In this document: positions 35,124 through 43,766 of the stretch, piece after piece
Position numbering within the stretch: position 1 is the stretch's first letter
Layout of the letters: every line of letters starts with the position of its first letter
NCBI GenBank assembly: GCA_015075445.1
Contig: JABTUJ010000013.1
Span: 1 to 64,000 of the forward strand
From: Verrucomicrobiales bacterium
Lineage (GTDB): Bacteria > Verrucomicrobiota > Verrucomicrobiia > Limisphaerales > J093
DNA: 64,000 nt
Direction of reading: 5' to 3'
The notes under the pieces: generated by a model
Told to the model about the DNA's origin: nothing
Seen by the model: the letters and a program-made list of their open reading frames with translations, nothing else
The model's database searches: none
Program-made: the position numbers and the translations under genes

Positions 35124-36642
35124 CCTCGCGCTCCTCCTGATCGCCAGCGTCTTTCCGGCCGTGGCCCAGCCGCCGGTCGTCGAGCACCTCTTCCCCGCCG
35201 GCGGGCAACGCGGCACGGTGCTCAACGTCAGCATCGGTGGGTCCCTCGGCACCACCCCGCTTCGACCCTGGTCGGATTCTCCGGGGCTCCACTTCGAAGC
35301 CGGCGAAAGCCCCGGCCAGTTCCGGCTCGCCCTCGCCCCCACGGTCCCGGTCGGCCCGCACCTTGTTCGGTTCTTCAACGCCGAAGGCTGCACCGCGCCC
35401 CGGTTGTTCGTCGTGGGCGAGCTGCCCGAGACCATCGAACTTGGTTCCCCCGAGTTCAGTGGCATCGGCGAGGAGTTGCGCACCCTCCCGGTCACCGTCA
35501 ACGGCCGCCTCCGACAACCCGGCGAAGTCGACACGTACCGGCTCCGCCTCGAACCCTCCCAGACCTTCCGCGCCGAACTCACGGCCCTCGGCTTTGATTC
35601 CCCCCTCGCCGCCCGCCTGACGCTATTGGCTCCGGACGGTACGTCGGTCGGCGAATCCACAAACGCCCCCGCACAGGATCCCGTGTTGGTCACCGCCATC
35701 CACCAGGCCGGCGTCCACCGGCTCCGGGTGGAATCCGCGGCGCGATCGCCGGCGACGGCACGACTCGAGTCGGCCGGCGAGGCCAGCATCTACCGCCTGG
35801 CGTGCACGCTGGTCTCCCCTCCGCCCGCCCCCGGCGGGACCCCTGAAGCCACCGGCTTCGAGATTCCTGGCCTGCCCGACACGGGAACCTCCGTCGTGGT
35901 CCGGCCGCCCCCGGAAGCGGCGGAACGACTTCACCCCGAGATGCTGTCGCCCACGGCCGCGCTCCCGGGCATGTTCACGGGCTTCATCAGTCCGACCGGT
36001 GACGAGGACCGCTTCGGCTTTCTGGCCACACGCGAGGAGGTCTATCGCTTCGCGGCCCGCGCCGGCAGCCTCGAGTCTCCGCTCGCTCCCGTCCTGCGCG
36101 TCCTCGATGGGGCAGGGAATATCCTCGCCGCCTCCGCGCCCAGTCCGGACCCCACCCTCGAATGGGTCGCTCCGGCGGACGGCGCCTATACCCTCGTGAT
36201 TGCTGACGCCCGCGGCGAAGGCGGTCCGGACTTCCGCTACGAGCTGGAGACCTTTGCCCCCGAACCCCGCCTGCTGGCTGAGGTGGACGAGCACACCTTC
36301 CGGTTGCGGCCGGGCGAAAGCGTATCGTTCGAAGTTCGCCTGCAGCGGCCGGAAACGCATCGGGGGGTGGTGACGGTGATGGCCACCGGATTGCCGGGGG
36401 ACGTGACCGGCGCGGGCGGCGTGATCGCCCCGGACGGAGCCACCGTTCGGTTGCACCTGACCGCCGCGCCCAACGCCCGCCCGTCCAACCAACCTTTCCG
36501 GGTGGTGTTGGTCGATCCCGCCGTTGTCCCGCCGCGCGTGCTGATCGCCCAGGCGCCTTTGCGGGGCCGGTTTGCCCCGCCCGGTACATTGTTGCGCAAC
36601 GAAACCGACGCCCTCTGGCTCACCGTCCTGCCTCGCCCGTGA
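35074..36642 (+). CDS. Secreted protein with PPC-like beta domains
   Basis: 522 residues from ATG 35074, preceded by AAGGAGAAAC, a good ribosome-binding site inside the ROK gene. A signal peptide (LDLALLLIASVFPAVAQ) leads to HLFPAGGQRGTVLNVSIGGS, the opening of a TIG/IPT-like domain common in planctomycete and verrucomicrobial secreted proteins. Two PPC-type segments follow (GRLRQPGEVDTYRLRLEPSQ near 148 and GFISPTGDEDRFGFLATREE near 310). The catalytic part seen in larger relatives is missing, so this is probably a binding or structural protein. Overlap with the ROK gene implies translational coupling. Confidence 0.65.
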   Translation: MARPSLLPAFPRCPRLDLALLLIASVFPAVAQPPVVEHLFPAGGQRGTVLNVSIGGSLGTTPLRPWSDSPGLHFEAGESPGQFRLALAPTVPVGPHLVRFFNAEGCTAPRLFVVGELPETIELGSPEFSGIGEELRTLPVTVNGRLRQPGEVDTYRLRLEPSQTFRAELTALGFDSPLAARLTLLAPDGTSVGESTNAPAQDPVLVTAIHQAGVHRLRVESAARSPATARLESAGEASIYRLACTLVSPPPAPGGTPEATGFEIPGLPDTGTSVVVRPPPEAAERLHPEMLSPTAALPGMFTGFISPTGDEDRFGFLATREEVYRFAARAGSLESPLAPVLRVLDGAGNILAASAPSPDPTLEWVAPADGAYTLVIADARGEGGPDFRYELETFAPEPRLLAEVDEHTFRLRPGESVSFEVRLQRPETHRGVVTVMATGLPGDVTGAGGVIAPDGATVRLHLTAAPNARPSNQPFRVVLVDPAVVPPRVLIAQAPLRGRFAPPGTLLRNETDALWLTVLPRP

Positions 36643-37270
36643 AGGGGAATGCAGAAGGAAGAAGGGAGAATGCAGAATCCGGAAGAGGCATCCAGCCTGG
36701 TCGGTTCATGGCTGCTGAGCAGATCCCCTCAGCCCAATTCCCGATGTTCGTAATCTGCGGAGAATTCAGGGAAGGGTGGTTTCTCCGCCGATTACGAACA
36801 TGGGGGATTAGGGGAAAGCCGGAGATCCCCTCAGCCCAATTCCCGATATTCGCAATCTGCGGAAGATCCAGGGGCGCGGGTTTCTCCGCCGATTACGAAC
36901 ATAGGGGATTGGGGAAGCCGAAAACCCCGTCATCCGAATTCCCGATGTTCGCAATCTGCGGAGGATTCAGGGGAAGGGTGGTTTCTCCGCCGATTACGAA
37001 CATGGGGGATGGGGCTGTGGGATGCCGGACGACGCGACCCCGGACCTCTGGCACCTCCTCCGGGGTGCCGTCGAAATGGCCCGCGGGGCCGGAGGTCGCC
37101 GTTCCGGGGCGACCTCCGGCTACCGTCTGGGACGCCTCCGGCGTCGACGGCGGACCGACCCGGCGTCGGCTGCGGACCGACCCGGCGTCGACAGCGGGTT
37201 GACGCGGGAGGTGACTGGCGTTTTCACCGGCGAGCAGGCATAGTCTGGGCCCGATTCGGTTTACCGGAAT
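36643..37270. repeat. 628-bp gap filled by palindromic repeats
   Basis: Three units at about 100-base spacing (36733-36813, 36835-36913, 36934-37014) each consist of a left arm like CCCAATTCCCGATGTTCGTA and an inverted right arm TCCGCCGATTACGAACATGG. A fourth unit is at 45581-45661, with a related flank (compare 36646-36702 with 45491-45540). Then come a 13-bp perfect hairpin (37088-37100 with 37108-37120) and two 19-bp direct copies of GCGGACCGACCCGGCGTCG at 37150 and 37172. I see no gene here. Confidence 0.85.
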
Positions 37271-38308
37271 ATGAGCGTGACCCTGTCTTTCCGTCCGACC
37301 GCGTGCCTCCGCTGGGGCGCCGCCGTCCTGGCTTTCTCCCTGGTCTTGCGGGCGGCCGGCCCCGAGCCTGCCGCGCTCGATGCCGTGCAGCCGTATCTCC
37401 GGACGCAGCGCGGCACCAACGGAACCGCCGCCCTCGAAGTGGCCCTGCGCCGGCTCGTGCCCACCCGGGGCGAAGGACCCGAACTCTGGCTCGTGGCCGT
37501 GACGCACCTCGGCACGCGCGAATACTACGCCGAACTCCAACGCTTCCTGGAAGCGCGGTCGCTGGTCTTCTACGAGGCCGTGCAGTCTCCCGACAGCGGC
37601 CCGCCCGTCCGCGACGGCAGCTACTCGCTGCAGGCCGACCTCGCCCGGGCCTTGGGGCTGGCGTTTCAACTCGACGAAATCGATTACCACCGCGGCCATT
37701 TCCGCAACAGCGACCTCAGCCTCGAACAGCTCACCCGCCTCTTCGCCGCGCGACCCGACGCTGCGGCTGCGCCCGCGGCCGACCGCCCTCCCGCCGAGGG
37801 CACCGTCGAGTTCGATGCCCTCCTCCAGGCCATGACCGGGGAAGGGTTGCTGGGAGGACTGGCCCGGCTCAGCGTGTCCGTGCTTGCTGCCAGCACGCGT
37901 CTCCAGGCGGCCACCAAGGTCGCCATGATCGAGGTCCTGGGCCAGTTGCCGAATGACATGGCCGGCATGGCGGGACTTCCCGCCGGCATGCAACGCCTCT
38001 TGCGCGTCCTGATCGAGGAGCGGAACCAGGCCGTCGTGCGCGACGTCCGCGCGGCCCTGCACACCCGTCCGCCGCCGGCTTCCGTGGGCGTCTTTTACGG
38101 CGCTGGCCACATGGCCGACCTCGAGCTTCGCCTCTGCCAGGAGCTCGGTTACCAGCCCGTCGAAGATCGCTGGCTGACCGCCTTCGACGTCAACCCCCGC
38201 CAGATGGGCGTCTCGGAGATCGAGCTCGCCCTGATGAGCCGGTTGGTCCGCGCCCAGCTCAAAGGCCTCGAGCGCAGCGAACCGGTCGCGGAGCCGACGC
38301 GTGATTGA
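37271..38308 (+). CDS. TraB/GumN-like exported protein
   Basis: 345 residues with an N-terminal hydrophobic leader (WGAAVLAFSLVLRAAG). It keeps the TraB/GumN (Tiki-like) layout: WLVAVTHLGTREYYAELQRF with a GX2H-like His, LVFYEAVQ with the conserved Glu, and near the end VGVFYGAGHMADLELRLCQE with a second G-x-H. The fold is related to metal-dependent proteases, though bacterial roles are mostly unproven. It starts after the palindrome-rich gap, and panD begins 55 bases after its stop. Confidence 0.65.
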   Translation: MSVTLSFRPTACLRWGAAVLAFSLVLRAAGPEPAALDAVQPYLRTQRGTNGTAALEVALRRLVPTRGEGPELWLVAVTHLGTREYYAELQRFLEARSLVFYEAVQSPDSGPPVRDGSYSLQADLARALGLAFQLDEIDYHRGHFRNSDLSLEQLTRLFAARPDAAAAPAADRPPAEGTVEFDALLQAMTGEGLLGGLARLSVSVLAASTRLQAATKVAMIEVLGQLPNDMAGMAGLPAGMQRLLRVLIEERNQAVVRDVRAALHTRPPPASVGVFYGAGHMADLELRLCQELGYQPVEDRWLTAFDVNPRQMGVSEIELALMSRLVRAQLKGLERSEPVAEPTRD

Positions 38309-38363
38309 CTTGGCCGCCGGCGATTGCGAGTTTGGCCCCGGCGGACCTCCAAGACCGCTCCCT

Positions 38364-38726
38364 ATGCAGATCCAGTTGCTCAAGTCCAAGATCCATCGCG
38401 CCCAAGTCACCGGCGGCAACGTGGCCTACGAGGGCAGCCTCACCATCGCCGAAGACCTGATGGAACGGGTGGCCCTGCGTCCGTATGAACGGATCCTCTG
38501 CGGCAATCAGGCCAACGGCCAGCGCTTCGAGACGTACGCCATCCCCGGTGGGCGCGGGTCCGGGGAGATCATCCTCAATGGCGCCGTCGCCCACCTCGGT
38601 CAACCCGGCGACCTCCTTACCATCATGAGCTTCGCGCTCGTCGAAGAGGTGGACGCGCGCGGCTGGGAGCCGCAGGTCATCGTCCTGGGCGAGGGCAACC
38701 GCATCGTGTCCGAGCGCGGCCTCTGA
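38364..38726 (+). CDS. panD: Aspartate 1-decarboxylase
   Basis: 120 residues from ATG 38364 (MQIQLLKSKIHRAQVTGGN), the normal family size. Key parts: KIHRA with the catalytic Lys, YEGSLTIAEDLM with the Gly-Ser self-cleavage site that yields the pyruvoyl group, and QANGQRFETYAIPGGRGSGE. It makes beta-alanine for pantothenate and coenzyme A. It lies between the TraB-like gene and lpxD on one strand, with 36 bases to lpxD. Confidence 0.95.
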   Translation: MQIQLLKSKIHRAQVTGGNVAYEGSLTIAEDLMERVALRPYERILCGNQANGQRFETYAIPGGRGSGEIILNGAVAHLGQPGDLLTIMSFALVEEVDARGWEPQVIVLGEGNRIVSERGL

Positions 38727-38762
38727 TCCAGCGCCCCTTCCCGGTGCCCACCGGCCGCCCCC

Positions 38763-39803
38763 ATGCCTCAGTTCACCGCCGCTGAAATCGCCGAACGGCT
38801 CGACGGGCAGGTGCTCGGCGACCCCCACGTGGTCCTTACCGGTTTTGCCCCGGCCGACACTGCACAACCCGGCGACCTGACCTTTGCCGAGAACGCCGAA
38901 TTTCTTGCCCGCGCCACCGCCGGTGCGGCCAGCGCCATCCTCACCAGCCTGGAGATCGAATCCTCGAAGACGCGGATCTTCGTGCGCAATGCCCGCCTTG
39001 CCTGCGCGCGGGTCCTGCCGCTCTTCTTCCCGGAACCGACCTTCGCACCCGGGCTTCACCCAACGGCCGTGGTGGACTCTGCGGCGCGGATCGCGCCCAC
39101 CGCCCACGTCGGACCTCACTGTGTGATCGGGCCGGACGTCCAGATCGGGGCAGGCACCGTGATTGAGGCCGGTACCGTCTTGGGCGCGGGCTGCCGGATC
39201 GGCGAGGACAGCCGTCTGTTCCCCAACGTTACCCTTTATCCCCGCACGCAGGTGGGGAACCGAGTCCGCATCCACGCCGGCGCGGTCATCGGCGCGGACG
39301 GTTACGCTTACGTTTTCGAGGGCGGCGCGCACCAGAAGATCCCCCAGGTGGGCCACGTAATCCTCCACGATGACGTCGAGGTGGGCGCGAACGTCACTAT
39401 CGATCGCGGCGCCCTCGGCGCCACGGTTGTGGGGCGGGGCAGCAAACTCGACAACCTGGTCCACCTCGGCCACAACGTGGTGGTGGGCGAACACTGCCTG
39501 CTCGTCGCCCAGGTCGGCATCGCCGGCAGTACCCGGGTCGGCAACTACGTCACCCTCGCCGGCCAGGTCGGCATCGCCGATCACCTCCGGATCGGCGATC
39601 GGGTGGTCGTCGGCGCCCAATCCGGCGTCATGCACTCCATTCCCGACGGCGAGAAATGGCTGGGCGCGCCGGCGCGCTCGGCCGCGCAGATGAAACGGCA
39701 ATTTGTGGCGCTGGCCCAGCTCCCGGGCCTGCTGCGGCGCCTGGCGGAACTCGAACGGCGGGTGGCCGCGGGAGCTCCGTCACCGTCCGTGACGGATCAC
39801 TGA
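38763..39803 (+). CDS. lpxD: UDP-3-O-acylglucosamine N-acyltransferase
   Basis: 346 residues with a uridine-binding N-terminal domain followed by left-handed beta-helix hexapeptides ([20 protein letters not shown] onward), [14 protein letters not shown], and [20 protein letters not shown] with the catalytic His region. It adds the N-linked acyl chain in lipid A synthesis, so the organism makes LPS. Its 3' end overlaps the end of the convergent lipoprotein gene by 7 bases. Other lpx genes are not in the window. Confidence 0.95.
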   Translation: MPQFTAAEIAERLDGQVLGDPHVVLTGFAPADTAQPGDLTFAENAEFLARATAGAASAILTSLEIESSKTRIFVRNARLACARVLPLFFPEPTFAPGLHPTAVVDSAARIAPTAHVGPHCVIGPDVQIGAGTVIEAGTVLGAGCRIGEDSRLFPNVTLYPRTQVGNRVRIHAGAVIGADGYAYVFEGGAHQKIPQVGHVILHDDVEVGANVTIDRGALGATVVGRGSKLDNLVHLGHNVVVGEHCLLVAQVGIAGSTRVGNYVTLAGQVGIADHLRIGDRVVVGAQSGVMHSIPDGEKWLGAPARSAAQMKRQFVALAQLPGLLRRLAELERRVAAGAPSPSVTDH

Positions 39804-40276
39804 CCGGTGGGACTGGGCGGCAACGGCGGCAGCGCTTTGGTGGCGTCCTGCACCGCCTTGTTCGCCGCGTCGCCCACCTTCTTCGAGGCGTCCTGCAACA
39901 CCTTGCTGGCGGCGTCGCCGGCGGACTTGGCGGCGTTGGTCGCCACCTTCGAGGCTTGGTCGATCGCCTGTTTGGCGGCGTCACCCAGCTTGGTCTGCAC
40001 CTGGGTCAGCAACCCCTGCAGCGCCTGTTTCTGTTCGGAGGTCACCTGGGCGTTGGCGGCCAGGGACTGCAGCTTGTTCGCTGCGCCCGCGTAATCCCCC
40101 GCCTTCACCGCCGCCACCGCGGCGTCCAGATCTGTCTTGATCGCGCTCTCCGAGCTCGCGAACGCCTGGGTGACCGGGCGGGTATCGATCGCGTCCGGCT
40201 TGGAGCAGCCAGCGAAGACGAGCACACCGGCGGTCGCCAAGCCGAGGAGGCCCAGGCGCAAGTTTGTCAGGTTCAT
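39797..40276 (-). CDS. Small Ala-rich helical lipoprotein
   Basis: 159 residues from ATG 40276 ([17 protein letters not shown]). The lipobox VFAGCSK gives lipidation at the Cys. The mature protein is almost all helix, with repeats of 11-residue type ([20 protein letters not shown]) like LEA or apolipoprotein-type amphipathic helices, ending PLPPSPTGQ. Probably a periplasmic or outer-membrane lipoprotein. No partner is evident; it is upstream of a simple-repeat region and convergent with lpxD. Confidence 0.7.
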   Translation of the reverse strand: MNLTNLRLGLLGLATAGVLVFAGCSKPDAIDTRPVTQAFASSESAIKTDLDAAVAAVKAGDYAGAANKLQSLAANAQVTSEQKQALQGLLTQVQTKLGDAAKQAIDQASKVATNAAKSAGDAASKVLQDASKKVGDAANKAVQDATKALPPLPPSPTGQ

Positions 40277-40394
40277 GAGATCCACTTTCGGTTTCTGCGG
40301 TTCGGGGCGTGCCTCCCTTTGGTGGGTGTACCTCGGGATCAACCCCGGCCCAGCATCGTCGGTCTTTGGCGGAAATCAAGGCGCGACCCCTCCG

Positions 40395-40460
40395 CCTGGG
40401 AACCTCCAACTTCCAACTTCGCCCTTCGCCCTTCGCCCTTCGGACTTCGACCTTCGCCCC
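40395..40460. repeat. Simple tandem repeat, 9-bp period (CTTCGCCCT)
   Basis: Repeats of CTTCGCCCT and variants between the lipoprotein and YdcF genes, similar to those at 32175-32240. Confidence 0.7.
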
Positions 40461-40462
40461 TT

Positions 40463-41227
40463 TCAAAGCCAGCCCCGCCACCGGTACACCCAGTACCCCA
40501 CCACTTCGTGGACGTAGCGATCCAAGTGATCGAAGCCGGAGGTGCCGGGGATCAGGTACAAGCCCCGCCGTCCTGCCAGCGAACTGAGCGCGTCGAAGTC
40601 GCACGCCCACGGCGTCACCTCCAGCCCCAGCCGCCGAAACGTCGCTTCCGCCCGTCGCATGTGGGCCGCGGAGGTCACGAGCAGGATCCGTTTCCAGCCG
40701 TGCAACTCCGCCAGCGCCCGGGTCCGCTCGGCCTCGTCCCGGGTGTCTCGGCAGACCCCCAGCAGGAACACCGGCGCCCGGGGGACATTCCAGGTCTCCA
40801 CCCAGCGACGCAGCAATTCGCCCTCGCCAGGATTCGGCGTCTGCGGGAACTGCCCGCCGCCGAGCACCAGCACCCGCCCTTTGCGCTGCCGCACCAACTC
40901 GATCGCCGTCATCACCCGGTCGGCATCCCCGCCAAAATGAAAGCCGAACAAGTCGTGTTCCGACGGCGTCGTCATCCCGCCCAGCATCACGACGGCGTCG
41001 GCCGGCGGCCCGGTTGCCGTGTCTACGACCGCGTAGGGCCGCTCGAGCGACGCCAGCCAGGTGGCGGGAAGCGGGGTGGCGCCGATCCCCCATACCAGCG
41101 CCGCGATCAGTGCAGGACACACCGCCAGGCGCCATTGGCGCTGTCCCAATCGCCACAGCGTCAGCAGCACCAGCCCCAGCCACATCGCCGCCAGGGGTTG
41201 CAGGAAATCGCTCAGCAACTTCGCCAT
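40463..41227 (-). CDS. YdcF family (DUF218/ElyC-like) membrane protein
   Basis: 254 residues with two N-terminal membrane helices (LAAMWLGLVLLTLWRLG; LAVCPALIAALVWGIGATPL) followed by a Rossmann-like DUF218 domain: ADAVVMLGG, RVLVLGGGQFPQ, CRDTRDEAERT and ILLVTSAAHMRRAEATFRRL. The ElyC/SanA branch is tied to envelope integrity and precursor recycling in E. coli; the role here is inferred only from family. Confidence 0.8.
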   Translation of the reverse strand: MAKLLSDFLQPLAAMWLGLVLLTLWRLGQRQWRLAVCPALIAALVWGIGATPLPATWLASLERPYAVVDTATGPPADAVVMLGGMTTPSEHDLFGFHFGGDADRVMTAIELVRQRKGRVLVLGGGQFPQTPNPGEGELLRRWVETWNVPRAPVFLLGVCRDTRDEAERTRALAELHGWKRILLVTSAAHMRRAEATFRRLGLEVTPWACDFDALSSLAGRRGLYLIPGTSGFDHLDRYVHEVVGYWVYRWRGWL

Positions 41228-41295
41228 AACACCGCGCTATCCTAGGTGCTTTCGCCCCGGCGTCGCGAAAAAACGCGGTTCGCATCGGAAATCAG

Positions 41296-43350
41296 GTGGA
41301 CCTGGCCCCGCCCGCTCGCCACCTTCACCGTGTGGAACGGATCGGACCCAATCCCTTCGCCCGCGATGCCCAGGGGCGCCTTGCCACCGGCATTGGCACC
41401 CTGTTTCCGCGACGTCACGTGCTTGTCACCGAGGACCGCATGCACTTCATCCAGCGCGGCCGCTTCCGCGACTGGTTGCGCGGACAAGCCCAGCCTCCCG
41501 ACCAGCCTCCGCCCACCGAGCGTCACCTCGATTGGGAATGCGGCGAGAGCGTCGATCTGATTTTCACGGCGGATGACCTGGTCCTGATCCGGCCCGAACT
41601 GGACCGCCTCGACCTGGCCTTCGAAGCCGACGGTCAGTTGCAGGAGGACTGGGGAGTTCCCGAGTATCATGTCCGCTTCCTCTTTGCCCATAACCCGCGT
41701 GTCCGCCAGGCCCTCCGGGAACGCGGCGAACTCTGGCGCCTGGCCACCCCCGCCGTCGATCGGGAAGCCTGGGCACGCAGCATCCGGCAGATCCGCACCG
41801 CGATCCACGAGGTCCCCATCTACTACTACAACCCCCACACCGGCACGCGCTGGGTGACCTGCGCGGAGTTCCAGGGACTCGCCGCGCTCGCGGACGCCGC
41901 GCTCGCCCGTCAGCTCGACGAAATCGCCTTGCACAGCGCCACCCGGAACCGCCATCGCCATCCCGAGATCGCCTTCTTCGGCGTCGATCCCCTCAAGTTC
42001 GGTGCGCCGAGCTTCCTCGGCCCTGCGTTCACCGGTCTCGCGCCGGAGGTTCTCCGCACCCGTCACACCGAGCTGGCCCGCCAGTTCCAGGAAGCCACGG
42101 AACCGCTCCTGCGCCACGACGATCCCCAGCTTGCGGCCTGGCGCGATGCCCTCCTGGCGACGCTCTCCGGCGGCGACCAGGACCACGCGCATGACGAGTC
42201 GCCGTTTGGCTGGAGCTCCGACGTCTTCTTGAAGACCCGCTGGCTGCCGGGGGGACGCATCGAGGATGGCGAGTTCCTCCTCGCGCGGGTGCTCGAGACC
42301 CCCCTCGAAGCCGCCACGGACCCCGCCCTGCGCGCCCTTCACGATCCCCTGGCCCGGGGTTTCACCGCCAACCTCATCCGCGAATACGGCAACCTCGAAT
42401 ACCTCAACCTCGGCCGCATCGAATCCCGTGGCCCCGCTCCCACGGGTCTCCGCGGCCGCCGCGGCGTTTACCTCGCCGAAATCAAGGTGCGTGGCGAGCA
42501 GGACCCGCGGGTGCTCTTTCTGCGCGTCCAACGCTGGGGCATCCGCGAGCGGCTCGAGGAGCTCGATGGGCGGGGTCGACCCAAGGACATCGTCCGGGCC
42601 ATGCTGGACACCGACGAGTACACGGACTACACGCTCGACCGGCGACTGGGCTGCCTCCAGTTCGGCATGCGCCTCCCGCCTCGTGTCACCATGCGGCGCG
42701 TGTCCGAGCCTTACACCGGCTCCCGCGCCGAGTTCCGCGGCCGCCTCTTTCCCGTGGTTTACTTCGAGCGCGATTATCTTCCCGGCATCCCCACCAACCA
42801 GATCGCGCCGCGGAAACTGGGGGACCCTCACTACGCGCTCGCCCTCGCCCGCTTGCTCGGCAAAGCCGCCGCGCCGAACTTGATCGTCGGTCGCAGCATC
42901 CACCCCGAGTCCCACGACGTCCCCGGCGAGGTGCTCTTCGATGACGGCGACGAAATCGTCGTCGAAGGATCCGACGGGCTTCCGGGCGAGCTCGTGCTGA
43001 CCGATCACGGTGGAGCGTTCGCCGACTGGCGCACGCCCTCACTGCTGGCCTATGCCCGGGCCTACGCCAAACCTGCCAACGACCGGCACGCCGACCTCCA
43101 GGATCCCTGGGCCTTCGCCGAGGCCTACCTCACCGCGTTGGGCGCCGAGTTCCGCCGGATCCAGACCGATTACCGCCGCCGCAAACGCGCGTTCGACGCC
43201 CTGTTCAAACATCTGCCGTTCAATGAAGACGGCAGCTTCGCCTGTCGTTGGGTTCGGGTCCTGGCCCGCCTCGACGGGACCGAAGCCGCGCAGTTGACCG
43301 CCGAGATCCGCCGGCACGTCGTGGCGCTCGCCCCCGGGGTCAGCTCTTAG
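41296..43350 (+). CDS. Large cytoplasmic protein of unknown function (684 aa)
   Basis: I do not recognise this protein. It starts at GTG 41296 (GTG 41332 is possible) and has no signal or membrane segment. It is rich in charged residues, with an N-terminal beta part, ETPL- and LPGG-containing middle segments, and LFDDGDEIVVEGSDGLPGEL then VLTDHGGAFADWRTPSL near 550-590. That could be a kinase-like metal site, but I see no complete kinase motif set. The C-terminal 100 residues are helical (RRIQTDYRRRKRAFDALFKH). It stands alone between divergent ydcF and a convergent operon, with REP copy C after it. Confidence 0.5.
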   Translation: MDLAPPARHLHRVERIGPNPFARDAQGRLATGIGTLFPRRHVLVTEDRMHFIQRGRFRDWLRGQAQPPDQPPPTERHLDWECGESVDLIFTADDLVLIRPELDRLDLAFEADGQLQEDWGVPEYHVRFLFAHNPRVRQALRERGELWRLATPAVDREAWARSIRQIRTAIHEVPIYYYNPHTGTRWVTCAEFQGLAALADAALARQLDEIALHSATRNRHRHPEIAFFGVDPLKFGAPSFLGPAFTGLAPEVLRTRHTELARQFQEATEPLLRHDDPQLAAWRDALLATLSGGDQDHAHDESPFGWSSDVFLKTRWLPGGRIEDGEFLLARVLETPLEAATDPALRALHDPLARGFTANLIREYGNLEYLNLGRIESRGPAPTGLRGRRGVYLAEIKVRGEQDPRVLFLRVQRWGIRERLEELDGRGRPKDIVRAMLDTDEYTDYTLDRRLGCLQFGMRLPPRVTMRRVSEPYTGSRAEFRGRLFPVVYFERDYLPGIPTNQIAPRKLGDPHYALALARLLGKAAAPNLIVGRSIHPESHDVPGEVLFDDGDEIVVEGSDGLPGELVLTDHGGAFADWRTPSLLAYARAYAKPANDRHADLQDPWAFAEAYLTALGAEFRRIQTDYRRRKRAFDALFKHLPFNEDGSFACRWVRVLARLDGTEAAQLTAEIRRHVVALAPGVSS

Positions 43351-43359
43351 AAGGTCCCG

Positions 43360-43431
43360 GTAGGCGCCGACGTGAGGAGGCGCTGGGGGTCCTGAAGTGG
43401 CGCCACTTCGCCTCCTCACGTCGGCGCCTAC
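43360..43431. repeat. GTAG-type REP pair, copy C
   Basis: The left arm 43360-43382 and right arm 43409-43431 are near-perfect inverted copies. They lie in a convergent gap, 9 bases after the stop of the 684-residue gene and 29 bases from the stop of the MIP18 gene. Confidence 0.9.
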
Positions 43432-43460
43432 AGTGGGTGAAAACCCGGATCGCACCTACG

Positions 43461-43766
43461 CTACGCCAGCCCCACGTGGGCACGGCCGGCGGGCGTCATC
43501 ATCGCCGGGTTCCATGGCGGATCCCACACCACGTCCACCGCGACCTCACGCACGCCCGCCAGCTCCAACAGCACCGCGCGGACCCCCGCCACCAGGCTTT
43601 CGTGCATCGGACACCCCTGCGTGGTGAGCGTCATCGTGACCCGCACCGTTTCGCTGGTGATTTCCGTGCCGTAAATGAGGCCGAGGTCCACCAGGTTGCA
43701 GCCCAGCTCCGGGTCCACCACCTGACGGAGCGCGTCTTCGACTTGTCGGGGATCGATCGAGGTCAT
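43461..43766 (-). CDS. MIP18/DUF59 metal-sulfur cluster assembly factor
   Basis: 101 residues from ATG 43766 (MTSIDPRQVEDALRQVVDPE). A single MIP18 domain: DPELGCNLVDLGLIYG, the TTQGCPMHESL loop with the conserved Cys, and VVWDPPWNPAMMTPAGRAHV. Related to SufT and PaaD, which help mature Fe-S or diiron proteins. The start overlaps the stop of the membrane-protein gene (ATGA), so it is translationally coupled and third in the DUF2249 operon. A longer minus-strand frame through the membrane gene is an artefact. Confidence 0.85.
   Translation of the reverse strand: MTSIDPRQVEDALRQVVDPELGCNLVDLGLIYGTEITSETVRVTMTLTTQGCPMHESLVAGVRAVLLELAGVREVAVDVVWDPPWNPAMMTPAGRAHVGLA

Noticed and set aside
36733..37014. 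Possible CRISPR array
   Set aside because: The repeats are about 80-base imperfect palindromes with little between them, not short direct repeats with unique spacers, and there are no cas genes.
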